This document shows positions 1 through 5,437 of a stretch of DNA of 7,706 nucleotides, piece by piece. Each line of letters begins with the position of its first letter. Positions within the stretch are counted from its first letter, which is position 1. Source of the DNA: Sphingobium sp. (GTDB taxonomy: Bacteria; Pseudomonadota; Alphaproteobacteria; Sphingomonadales; Sphingomonadaceae). The notes under the pieces were generated by a model. It saw nothing but the letters and a program-made list of their open reading frames with translations. It was not told the DNA's origin and ran no database searches. A program made the translations under genes and the position numbers. The stretch is taken from the NCBI GenBank assembly GCA_030148625.1, contig JASBTC010000400.1, positions 1 to 7,706 of the forward strand, given 5' to 3'.

Positions 1-7
1 GGGGCAT
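1..7 (-). CDS. Start of a gene running off the left edge (partial)
   Basis: An ATG on the minus strand at 7-5 is preceded by GGGAG (complement of 14-18) with a 6-base gap, which is a good ribosome binding site. Only Met-Pro can be read, so the product is unknown. It lies 113 bases downstream of the ECF sigma factor in the same direction, where an anti-sigma factor or a sigma target often sits. Upstream, the minus strand carries a CGTC motif (59-56) and a CACCC block (84-80). These loosely resemble ECF promoter elements, but their 20-base spacing is longer than usual. Confidence 0.4.
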
Positions 8-119
8 GACAATCTCCCTGATGACAGCGGCGCACAATCGTCCGCATGTCACTGGGACGCGCCTCACCGGGAAAAGCTTGGGTGATCCTGAAAATTTTTT
101 TTGAAAGAGATGATCGGGC

Positions 120-665
120 TCAGCCGGCACCACCCCGATCCTCGGCGATCAGCCGACGAACTTCGTGCATCCGCCACGAGACCGTCGATTCCGCGATGCC
201 CAATATCTCGGCTGCCTCGCCATGGGTGAGTTGCTGACCGACGACGAGGATCGCCGCTTCGCGATAGGCGGGCTTCAACCGCATGATCGCGCTCTTCAGC
301 CAGATCGCGTCATAGAGATCACGGCCATCGGGTGCGCGCGCCAGGCCGGCGAGCACCGCAAGCCTTTCGGTGAAGCCGCCAAAGCTTCTGCGGCGGCGGC
401 GAAGGTCGCGGCAGGCATTAAACACGATGCCGCAGAGCCATGTCGTGAATTTGGCTTCGCCCCGAAAGGTCGCGATCTTTTCGACCAATGTGCAGCAGAC
501 ATCCTGGGCGATATCGTCGGCGTCGGCGCGCGACCCGGTCAACTGCCAGGCCAGGCCGTGGACACGGTTGTAATGCCGCTGGAGCAGCGCGCCGAATGCG
601 TTGCGATCGCCGCCAATAGCGGCGGAGAGAAGGTCGGCGTCCGGATCATCCCCCATATCGGCCAT
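120..665 (-). CDS. ECF-type RNA polymerase sigma factor
   Basis: This is a 181-residue sigma-70 family protein of the extracytoplasmic function class, which directs RNA polymerase to a small set of promoters. Region 2 spans about residues 11-91, with the core [17 protein letters not shown] (48-64), the aromatic [15 protein letters not shown] stretch (73-87) and then a run of arginines. Region 4 spans about 117-173; its helix-turn-helix is [19 protein letters not shown] (146-164). The length fits the minimal two-domain ECF form with no extra C-terminal domain. Four cysteines (57, 58, 78, 85) lie in region 2; whether they sense anything is unknown. The ATG at 665 has no clear Shine-Dalgarno sequence, and the ATG three codons later (656) is an alternative. 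No anti-sigma gene is visible in the window; the next gene downstream starts at position 7. Confidence 0.9.
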   Translation of the reverse strand: MADMGDDPDADLLSAAIGGDRNAFGALLQRHYNRVHGLAWQLTGSRADADDIAQDVCCTLVEKIATFRGEAKFTTWLCGIVFNACRDLRRRRRSFGGFTERLAVLAGLARAPDGRDLYDAIWLKSAIMRLKPAYREAAILVVGQQLTHGEAAEILGIAESTVSWRMHEVRRLIAEDRGGAG

Positions 666-861
666 GCGTCAGCATCGATCGCGATATGTGCCGCGGTCCC
701 CGCGTGGCGGCGCCTGCCTGGCCACACTCGCGCGACAATGCATCTTCATCGACCAGCCCGTCGTCCCATGCCCTGACACAGACTGCTCTGTGCACCATTC
801 GGCGCGACGATGCCATCATTGGCCTGAACCGACGGCCATTGGCCGACTGTCCGGTTGGACG

Positions 862-886
862 GGAGCGTCCGGGGGCCGGACGCTCC
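862..886 (-). terminator. Hairpin terminator of the MucR-like gene
   Basis: GGAGCGTCCGG (862-872) and CCGGACGCTCC (876-886) form a perfect 11-bp stem with a GGG loop, 14 bases past the stop codon of the MucR-like gene. No T tract follows on the minus strand, so it may act as an RNA 3'-end stabiliser or a weak intrinsic terminator rather than a classical one. The rest of the gap to the sigma factor gene (666-861) shows nothing I can name. Confidence 0.6.
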
Positions 887-900
887 GCTATCCTGCAGGC

Positions 901-1524
901 TTATTTGGTGCTGGCAGCGCTCTTGCGGCCGCGGGTCGCCTTGGCCGGGGCCGCCTTGCTTGGTGCGGCCTTGGCTGAAGCCGCTTTGGCAGGAGCCGCC
1001 TTGGCGGGAGCGGGCTTGGCGGACGCCGTCTTTGCGGGCACCGGCGCGGCAGCCGCGGGTGCTGCCACCGGTGCGGCCTTGCTCGCGGCCTTCTGGCCAG
1101 GCTTGCGGCCCAGGCCAATCTTCTTTGCCATTGCGCGGCGCGCTTCCGAATAGGTCTCCGCGACCATCGGGTAATCGGCCTTCAGGCTATAACGCTCGCG
1201 ATACTGTTCGGGAGTGAGGCCATGCGTCGAGAGGTGGCGACGAAGCGTGCGATAGGGCTTGCCGTCGATCAGCGAGATGATGTGGTCCTTTGACGCCAGC
1301 GACTTGCGCACGGTGACGGCCGGGGTGAATTCGGCAGCCGGCGCGGCTTCGGCCGCGGCGGGGGTGTCGGATCCGGTGAGATCGGCAACCGCGCCGTGCA
1401 TCGACTTCAGAAAAGCGGGCACGTCCTCCGCGCTGGCGCGGGTGTTGGGATTGGACAGCCACGCCATCGTCAGGTCGGCGGCAAGTTCCACAGTGTTGAT
1501 GCCGGTATCTTCATTGTCAGCCAT
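901..1524 (-). CDS. MucR/Ros family transcriptional regulator with histone H1-like tail
   Basis: This 207-residue DNA-binding regulator belongs to a family that in alphaproteobacteria controls surface polysaccharide, motility and cell-cycle genes, and can act as an H-NS-like chromosome organiser. The N-terminal MucR region is clear (NTVELAADLTMAWLSNPNT, 10-28), followed by an Ala-rich linker (51-70) and the DNA-binding core (80-140) with DGKPYRTLRRHLSTHGLTPE and ADYPMVAETYSEARRAMAKK. The zinc-finger positions read Ser84, Asp87, His97 and His101, so both cysteines of Ros are missing. The C-terminus (141-207) is an Ala/Lys/Pro-rich tail. I chose the ATG at 1524 because GGGAG stands 7 bases upstream and family similarity begins there; an in-frame ATG at 1617 would add 31 unrelated residues. 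Confidence 0.93.
   Translation of the reverse strand: MADNEDTGINTVELAADLTMAWLSNPNTRASAEDVPAFLKSMHGAVADLTGSDTPAAAEAAPAAEFTPAVTVRKSLASKDHIISLIDGKPYRTLRRHLSTHGLTPEQYRERYSLKADYPMVAETYSEARRAMAKKIGLGRKPGQKAASKAAPVAAPAAAAPVPAKTASAKPAPAKAAPAKAASAKAAPSKAAPAKATRGRKSAASTK
934..1038 (-). repeat. Seven 15-bp repeats encoding Lys-containing pentapeptides
   Basis: Residues 163-197 of the MucR-like protein are seven consecutive pentapeptides of the pattern [P/S]-[A/S]-K-x-[A/T] (PAKTA, SAKPA, PAKAA, PAKAA, SAKAA, PSKAA, PAKAT). The DNA repeats imperfectly every 15 bases. The tail ends TRGRKSAASTK. The composition resembles histone H1 and bacterial AlgP/HC1-like tails and should be disordered and strongly basic. 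Such arrays can change copy number by slippage without breaking the frame. Confidence 0.8.
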
Positions 1525-1617
1525 GTTCGGACTCCCGTAAAAATGTCGCAATCCGCCTGCATCGACATGGCGCGACTTGCAAGCCAAAACGGACCTAATC
1601 TGGATAGCTATACTCAA

Positions 1618-2008
1618 TAATTGTCATTCGCGAACTGCGGAAGCCGACAATTATGTTCCATTGCGGGGCGATCCGGGAAAGCATCCGTCTGACGATCGAC
1701 TGCCCGAGTACCATATTTTTTCCCATCGATGACCCATATGAACAGCCAGTCGAGATGCGGTTTGGGACGATGGAGCGATGTGATCGACCCTGAACGATTG
1801 TTCATGGAAGCATCAACTGATCATGGATCCAAATCGTCGGTGAAATGCTCGTACATCGCCGGACAGGACATACCGGTTTGCATCGATCATCTGATTGCCC
1901 ATTATATCCGCAACATTCATGGCTGTCGTAATCGTCGGATTGCTTATCGGGCCGTGTCACACCGGACGATGATCCGGGATGCCGATCAAGAGATGGCGAT
2001 CGGCCCGT
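1618..2008. other. Long intergenic region without a supported gene
   Basis: About 390 bases lie between the MucR-like gene, whose leader reads leftward, and the end of the 106-residue gene. Two overlapping ORFs exist: a minus-strand one of 63 codons (1614-1805, ending FANDNY) and a plus-strand one of 101 codons (1729-2034). Neither has a ribosome binding site, a recognisable domain or the strong G/C preference at third positions seen in the neighbours. Base composition is more AT-rich than the flanks, with a CATAT...ATATG pair around 1712-1740. It may be an extended regulatory region for the MucR-like gene, or decayed coding DNA. Confidence 0.4.
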
Positions 2009-2329
2009 TTATGCGGCTGCAAGGACAGCCATGATGGGCGCGTGGAGCGCGGCGTCGATCACGTCATGAACACTGCCTGCCGCGATCCAGCGGCGCATCG
2101 GTTCGCGATCGCCCGCAAAACATCGTGCGAGTGCGCGTTCGCCGTAATCGTCGCGGATCGCCGCCAGCCGATCGACGCGGCGGCCGACATATTCATGCCA
2201 ATCTTCGCGGGTGAGCGAATAGACGCGCGCTCGCGCCTCGCATGGCGGCGGTTCGAGCCGCATGACGACGAGCAGCGCGACGGCGCGGGGATCGCGTGTC
2301 CAGTCGAAAGGCGCATCGGTGAGCGTCAT
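2009..2329 (-). CDS. Unknown 106-residue protein, probably from a leaderless mRNA
   Basis: I do not recognise the family. The reading frame looks real: third codon positions are mostly G or C and the composition is that of a normal soluble protein. It begins MTLTDAPFDWTRDPRAVALL, has a charged middle with REDWHEYVGRRVDRLAAIRDD, and ends in a hydrophobic helix-like stretch. No signal peptide, membrane segment or catalytic motif is evident. I chose the ATG at 2329 because a perfect sigma-70 promoter ends 6 bases upstream; the in-frame ATG at 2353 lies inside that promoter and could not be on its transcript. The promoter carries the same palindromic operator as the one in front of the DUF6362-like gene, so the two are probably co-regulated by the XRE protein encoded between them. 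Confidence 0.7.
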   Translation of the reverse strand: MTLTDAPFDWTRDPRAVALLVVMRLEPPPCEARARVYSLTREDWHEYVGRRVDRLAAIRDDYGERALARCFAGDREPMRRWIAAGSVHDVIDAALHAPIMAVLAAA

Positions 2330-2335
2330 GTGAAG

Positions 2336-2363
2336 ATTATACGATAATCGCATATTTTGTCAA
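2336..2363 (-). promoter_or_regulatory. Perfect-consensus sigma-70 promoter of the 106-residue gene
   Basis: On the minus strand TTGACA (2363-2358), a 16-base spacer and TATAAT (2341-2336) match the sigma-70 consensus in all twelve positions. The usual start point, about 7 bases past the -10, is the A of the ATG at 2329. A promoter this strong normally needs repression, and a 17-bp palindrome occupies the spacer and -10. Confidence 0.8.
2338..2354. promoter_or_regulatory. Palindromic operator 1
   Basis: TATACGATAATCGCATA is a dyad of the form TATnCGATnATCGnATA centred on 2346. With one more base (T at 2355) it is identical over 18 bp to the site at 3111-3128. It overlaps the -10 and spacer of the strong minus-strand promoter, a position where a bound protein would block RNA polymerase. 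The XRE protein encoded at 2614-3045 is the obvious candidate binder; this is inference. Confidence 0.75.
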
Positions 2364-2444
2364 TGATGCCCGGAGCCCCCGGCATCCAGCCGCGATGTCC
2401 GGGCTGCGTTTGGCGGGCCCGTCGTTTCGGCCCATGAAGTGCGA

Positions 2445-2462
2445 AATAGGAAATTTCCTATT
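2445..2462. promoter_or_regulatory. Perfect 18-bp palindrome, probable regulator site
   Basis: AATAGGAAATTTCCTATT is a perfect palindrome in the AT-rich gap between operator 1 and the end of the XRE gene (2364-2613). A near copy of one half, TAGGGAAATT, follows at 2469-2478. It differs completely from the operator pair at 2338 and 3111, so a different protein probably binds it. A loose promoter-like pair (TTCACA 2461-2466, AAATAT 2485-2490) overlaps on the plus strand, but no convincing gene follows. Confidence 0.45.
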
Positions 2463-2613
2463 CACATGTAGGGAAATTCGCGCCAAATATACGGAACGAA
2501 ATGGGAACATCGATTCGGGGAGAAACTGATCGTGCGACGCGTCGAACTGGCCGATCCCGAATGTGCTGGCGGTTGCGCGCCATGTTTTCTCGATTGCGCG
2601 ATGACGCGCATGG

Positions 2614-3045
2614 TCATGCTCGACCGATCTCGCGAAATCGAGCGACTGCTCCGCGCGCGGCCACCCCGAGCGCATCGGGGCTGGGGTGCGTGGCTGTCGG
2701 CGTACCAAGAAGCGCGAGGCCATATGCAAGAGCTTGCGACAAGACTTGAACGGATCGTTCCGACCGGCCCGTCGATGGAACGAGCGGAAGCAACGCATCG
2801 AGCAATGGCGCAAGGGTCTCTGCATTGAACGCGGTGACGTCCGCATTCCCGGCCATGTCGGCCAGGCCGAAACGCTCGATCAGCGTGCGCCCCTCATCAT
2901 ATGACAAAGTCCGCAATTTGCCGTTGCGATCGGGCCGGTACAGCTTGTTCGCGTTGGGCTGGGTGATGCCGATCGCCTCGGCGATCTGCTTTTGGGTGAC
3001 GCCGCGCCTGACCAGCGCGTCCAATATCGTGGCTGCATCCTTCAT
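2614..3045 (-). CDS. XRE-type helix-turn-helix regulator, probable repressor
   Basis: This 143-residue protein has an N-terminal Cro/C1-type DNA-binding domain; the helix-turn-helix is VTQKQIAEAIGITQPNANKLY (16-36). A second, helical part follows (about 75-143) with LAPLLDALLPLVP and SVQVLSQALAYGLALL, possibly for dimerisation. There is no S24/LexA-type protease domain, so self-cleavage on DNA damage is not expected. I chose the ATG at 3045 (MKDAATILDALVRRG); an ATG at 3063 is equally possible and neither has a strong ribosome binding site. A third in-frame ATG at 3126 lies inside operator 2 and is unlikely. The gene sits between two promoters that carry the same palindrome, and a half-site-like TCGTATGAT (3090-3098) lies just upstream of its own start, so autoregulation is plausible. 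Confidence 0.85.
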   Translation of the reverse strand: MKDAATILDALVRRGVTQKQIAEAIGITQPNANKLYRPDRNGKLRTLSYDEGRTLIERFGLADMAGNADVTAFNAETLAPLLDALLPLVPSTGRSERSVQVLSQALAYGLALLGTPTATHPSPDALGVAARGAVARFREIGRA

Positions 3046-3101
3046 CGGTGTCTTTTGGCGCATGACGATCGGCAGGTCGATATCAAATTTCGTATGATAT
3101 C

Positions 3102-3130
3102 TTGACAAAATATACGATAATCGCATATAT
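3102..3130 (+). promoter_or_regulatory. Operator-bearing promoter of the DUF6362-like gene
   Basis: TTGACA (3102-3107) is followed after 17 bases by ATATAT (3125-3130); TATATC at 3126 with an 18-base spacer is a slightly better -10. The first 12 bases, TTGACAAAATAT, are identical to those of the minus-strand promoter at 2363, and the palindrome follows in the same place. The -10 here is much weaker than in that promoter. The leader to the start codon is about 55 bases and carries a ribosome binding site. Confidence 0.65.
3111..3127. promoter_or_regulatory. Palindromic operator 2
   Basis: This is the second copy of TATACGATAATCGCATA, identical to operator 1 over 18 bp. It fills the spacer of the plus-strand promoter and touches its -10. 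It also lies 66 bases upstream of the XRE gene start on the other strand, so one bound repressor could affect both directions. Confidence 0.75.
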
Positions 3131-3190
3131 CAATCATATTGGACGGCGGGTCGCGAAGCCGATGCCGCGCAAGGAATTGGAGGTTGGGCA

Positions 3191-3859
3191 ATGGACGATC
3201 GAGTCAATGAAGCGGCCGGCAAAGCCATGCCATCCGTAACGGGTGCGCTGCCGCGCACAACGCGTCGACGGCGATTGACCATCGTCACGATGGAGCGCGG
3301 GCGCGAAGTGGCGGCGGATCGCGCCGAGCGTGTCCGGCTGGAGGCGGCGACCGCGATCGAGGTCAACCGCATCTTCGGCCGGATCGAGGCCGCGGCGGAG
3401 AAACCGATCGAGGTCGGCGACCGCGCCGATGTCGAGCGGTTGATGCGGGTGGTGGAGCGGCGCATCGTCGAGGCGGTGTGGACGCTGGCGCGCCTGCCCG
3501 GCGGCGATCCCTTTTACAGCCGGCGATGCGGTGTCGCCTATATCCAGGATCCTGCCGACCGCTTTGCCAACGCCGTCGCCAATGGCGGGACATGGGATGA
3601 ACCGGCACCGCGCCCGCCGCGCCCCTCGCCGCGCGAGATCGATGCTTATGAACGCCCGCTCGAATGGCTGACATTGCTCGAGCGCAACCATGCCAAGCTG
3701 CTTTCGACCGCCGCCGGCACGAAACGCGGTGACGTGAGCCGCAACATCAACTGGGACCGTGTGCGCAGGGCGCTGCCCGAGACGCAGGGATTGTCGGTCA
3801 GGACGCTGCAGCGACGCTATGAAAGCGGGCTGCGCACGATCGCCAGCGATGTCGAGTGA
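3191..3859 (+). CDS. DUF6362-like protein with C-terminal helix-turn-helix
   Basis: This 222-residue protein has an unknown role. The N-terminus is basic (RTTRRRR, 22-28) and is followed by a charged helical stretch rich in Glu and Arg (about 34-95). From about residue 85 the layout recalls the DUF6362 family: RIVEAVWTLARLP (91-103), a region around WDEPAPRPPRPSPREID (135-151), EWLTLLE (158-164), and a C-terminal helix-turn-helix-like segment, INWDRVRRALPETQGLSVRT (186-205) then LQRRYESGL. This suggests DNA binding, perhaps in phage- or element-like regulation; the family assignment is from memory of the pattern. GGAGG (3179-3183) stands 7 bases before the ATG. The promoter carries operator 2, which links the gene to the XRE protein and the 106-residue protein. 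Confidence 0.75.
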   Translation: MDDRVNEAAGKAMPSVTGALPRTTRRRRLTIVTMERGREVAADRAERVRLEAATAIEVNRIFGRIEAAAEKPIEVGDRADVERLMRVVERRIVEAVWTLARLPGGDPFYSRRCGVAYIQDPADRFANAVANGGTWDEPAPRPPRPSPREIDAYERPLEWLTLLERNHAKLLSTAAGTKRGDVSRNINWDRVRRALPETQGLSVRTLQRRYESGLRTIASDVE

Positions 3860-3930
3860 CGAGGCGTTCGAAAATCGTCCGGACCTAATCGGCATGGCGG
3901 ATCTTCGGGAGAGATTCTAGAACAGGCTGT

Positions 3931-4018
3931 GATCCGACGGAAGCGGATCGCCTACTCCAGATGTTTGTTTAACCGCGATTTTCGAGTCGTTCGATGATTC
4001 CATCGAACTACAAATCGC
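3931..4018. repeat. Intergenic double-hairpin element
   Basis: Two inverted repeats lie in the gap 3860-4031. The first is GATCCG (3931-3936) with CGGATC (3944-3949). The second is nested: GCGATTT (3975-3981) pairs with AAATCGC (4012-4018), and inside it TTCGATG (3990-3996) pairs with CATCGAA (4001-4007) around a 4-base loop. The style, with TCTAGA- and TCTAAAG-like edges, recalls dispersed palindromic repeats between genes in alphaproteobacterial genomes. No other copy is in this window, so family membership is a guess. It could also act as a processing or termination signal. Confidence 0.45.
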
Positions 4019-4031
4019 TCTAAAGCGGGTC

Positions 4032-4487
4032 ATGATCGACAGGACGACGTCACCGGAAAGCCCAATCGACCGGGTGCCTTGCATGACGGTCGCCGAACTG
4101 TCCGATTTCCTCGACGGCGCCTTTCCGGTTGCGGCGCGCCCGGCTTTTGGCCGGATCGTCGACATCCGGCCCGATCATGTCCGCATGCGGCTCGATCCCG
4201 GCGCGGACATGGTCCGGCCCGGCGGGATCGTCTCCGGGCCGACATTGATGGGGTTGGCCGATGTGGCCGCCTATGCCGTCATCCTCGCGCATATCGGGCC
4301 GGTCGCAATGGCGGTGACCAATAGCCTCAACGTCAATTTCCTGCGCGCATGCCGGGTCGATCCGGTGATGGCCGACGCGCGACTGCTCAGGCTCGGGCGA
4401 CGGCTCGCCGTGGTCGATGTGCGGATCTGGCAGGCGTCGGAGGCACAGCCGGTGGCGCAGGCGACGGTGGGCTATGCCTTGCCGTGA
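4032..4487 (+). CDS. PaaI-like hotdog-fold thioesterase
   Basis: This 151-residue single hotdog domain belongs to the family that hydrolyses acyl-CoA or aryl-CoA thioesters in the cytoplasm; the substrate here is unknown. The family core is RPGGIVSGPTLMGLADVA (62-79), whose Asp77 on the central helix is the probable catalytic acid. The second characteristic strand is VTNSLNVNFLRAC (95-107), and VDVRIWQ (128-134) with ATVGYALP (144-151) closes the fold. The usual His-Gly-Gly motif is replaced by Pro-Gly-Gly, which I believe is common in sphingomonad relatives. The start is uncertain: the ATG at 4032 lacks a clear ribosome binding site, and an ATG at 4083 (MTVAELSDFLDG) would remove 17 poorly characteristic residues. 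It is first in a run of three plus-strand genes. Confidence 0.85.
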   Translation: MIDRTTSPESPIDRVPCMTVAELSDFLDGAFPVAARPAFGRIVDIRPDHVRMRLDPGADMVRPGGIVSGPTLMGLADVAAYAVILAHIGPVAMAVTNSLNVNFLRACRVDPVMADARLLRLGRRLAVVDVRIWQASEAQPVAQATVGYALP

Positions 4488-4588
4488 ACGGCCAGGGGCG
4501 CGTTTTCCGACCTTCGCCCCCATTGTCGTCGTCCGGTCGTGATCCCATCTTCGCGACGCGCGGGTATCGCGGCGACGCGGGAGTCATG

Positions 4589-5335
4589 ATGATCGACGTC
4601 AGCACCTATCCCAGCCCCGAAGCTGCCGATGCGACCGCGGTCTACGCGGTGGGCGACGTGCACGGCCGGCTCGACTTGCTCGAGGAAATCGAGGCGGCGA
4701 TCGCCGCCGACATTGCCGCCACGCGGCCGGTGCGACCGGTGATCTGCTATCTCGGCGATTATATCGATCGTGGTCCGGCCTCCGCGCAGGTGATCGACCG
4801 GCTCGCCACGCCATTTGACGATGGCGTGACGCGTGTCTTCCTGATGGGCAATCACGAGGACCGGATGCTCGGTTTCCTCACGGCGCCCGCGGCCGACGGG
4901 CCGGCCTGGTTGCAATATGGCGGCCGCGAAGCGCTGGAGAGCTATGGGCTGACGGTTCCGTCGCTGCCGCTGGCTGCCGACTGGCCGCGGCTGCGCGACG
5001 CACTCGCCGCCGCATTGCCGCCCGCACATCTCGATTTCCTGCGCGGATTGCGGCTGGCCTTTGCCTGGCGCGGATATCTGTTCGTCCATGCCGGGCTCGA
5101 TCCCGCGCGGCCGATGAACGCGCAGGATCCGCGCGATCTGATGTGGATCCGCGAACCGTTCCTGAGTTCGGATCGCGACTGGGGCCTGCGTGTCGTCCAT
5201 GGCCATGTCATCGTCGATGCGCCCGTGTTCCGTGCCAATCGCATCGGTATCGATACCGGCGCCTATCATAGCGGTCGGTTGACCTGTCTGGTCGTCTCGG
5301 ATGGGGAAACGCGGTTGATCCAGACCGCCGGTTGA
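4589..5335 (+). CDS. PPP-family metallophosphatase (serine/threonine protein phosphatase type)
   Basis: This 248-residue cytoplasmic phosphoesterase uses two metal ions. All signature motifs are present in order: GDVHGR (22-27), GDYIDRGP (56-63), GNHED (87-91), the metal-ligand histidine in FVHAG (165-169), and VHGHV (203-207). This is the layout of bacterial PrpA/PrpB-like protein phosphatases and of ApaH; the length of about 250 residues fits both types, so the substrate (phosphoprotein or dinucleoside polyphosphate) cannot be decided. The upstream GGGAG (4579-4583) is 5 bases before the ATG at 4589 but only 2 before the ATG at 4586, so I prefer 4589. It lies 101 bases after the thioesterase gene, and a PilZ gene follows. 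Confidence 0.9.
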   Translation: MIDVSTYPSPEAADATAVYAVGDVHGRLDLLEEIEAAIAADIAATRPVRPVICYLGDYIDRGPASAQVIDRLATPFDDGVTRVFLMGNHEDRMLGFLTAPAADGPAWLQYGGREALESYGLTVPSLPLAADWPRLRDALAAALPPAHLDFLRGLRLAFAWRGYLFVHAGLDPARPMNAQDPRDLMWIREPFLSSDRDWGLRVVHGHVIVDAPVFRANRIGIDTGAYHSGRLTCLVVSDGETRLIQTAG

Positions 5336-5437
5336 TCATTCCGGTGTGCACGCCGCTTGCGATCCGCCCGTCCCGGCGGCAAAGCGTGATGTGGCGGCAC
5401 ATGACGTGACCGGCTTTGCCGGGAAGGGGGAGTTGAG

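Noticed and set aside
93..112. A/T-rich run as a terminator for the sigma factor gene
   Set aside because: It has a run of A then T but no GC-rich stem before it on the minus strand.
165..776. Plus-strand 203-codon frame
   Set aside because: It is antisense to the ECF sigma factor, whose two domains are unmistakable.
2471..2520. GGAAC motifs (2493-2497 and 2504-2509 area) as a possible EcfG general-stress promoter
   Set aside because: No GTT-type -10 follows at 16-17 bases from either motif.
2532..2828. Plus-strand 98-codon frame starting with GTG after GGGGAG, with several cysteines near its start
   Set aside because: It runs antisense to the last half of the XRE gene, which has the better codon use and a clear domain. 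The start signal is fair, but no family is recognised.
3134..3895. Minus-strand 253-codon frame
   Set aside because: It is antisense to the DUF6362-like gene, which has a promoter and a good ribosome binding site; the minus frame has neither.
4472..5269. Minus-strand 265-codon frame
   Set aside because: It is antisense to the phosphatase gene, which carries all five signature motifs.
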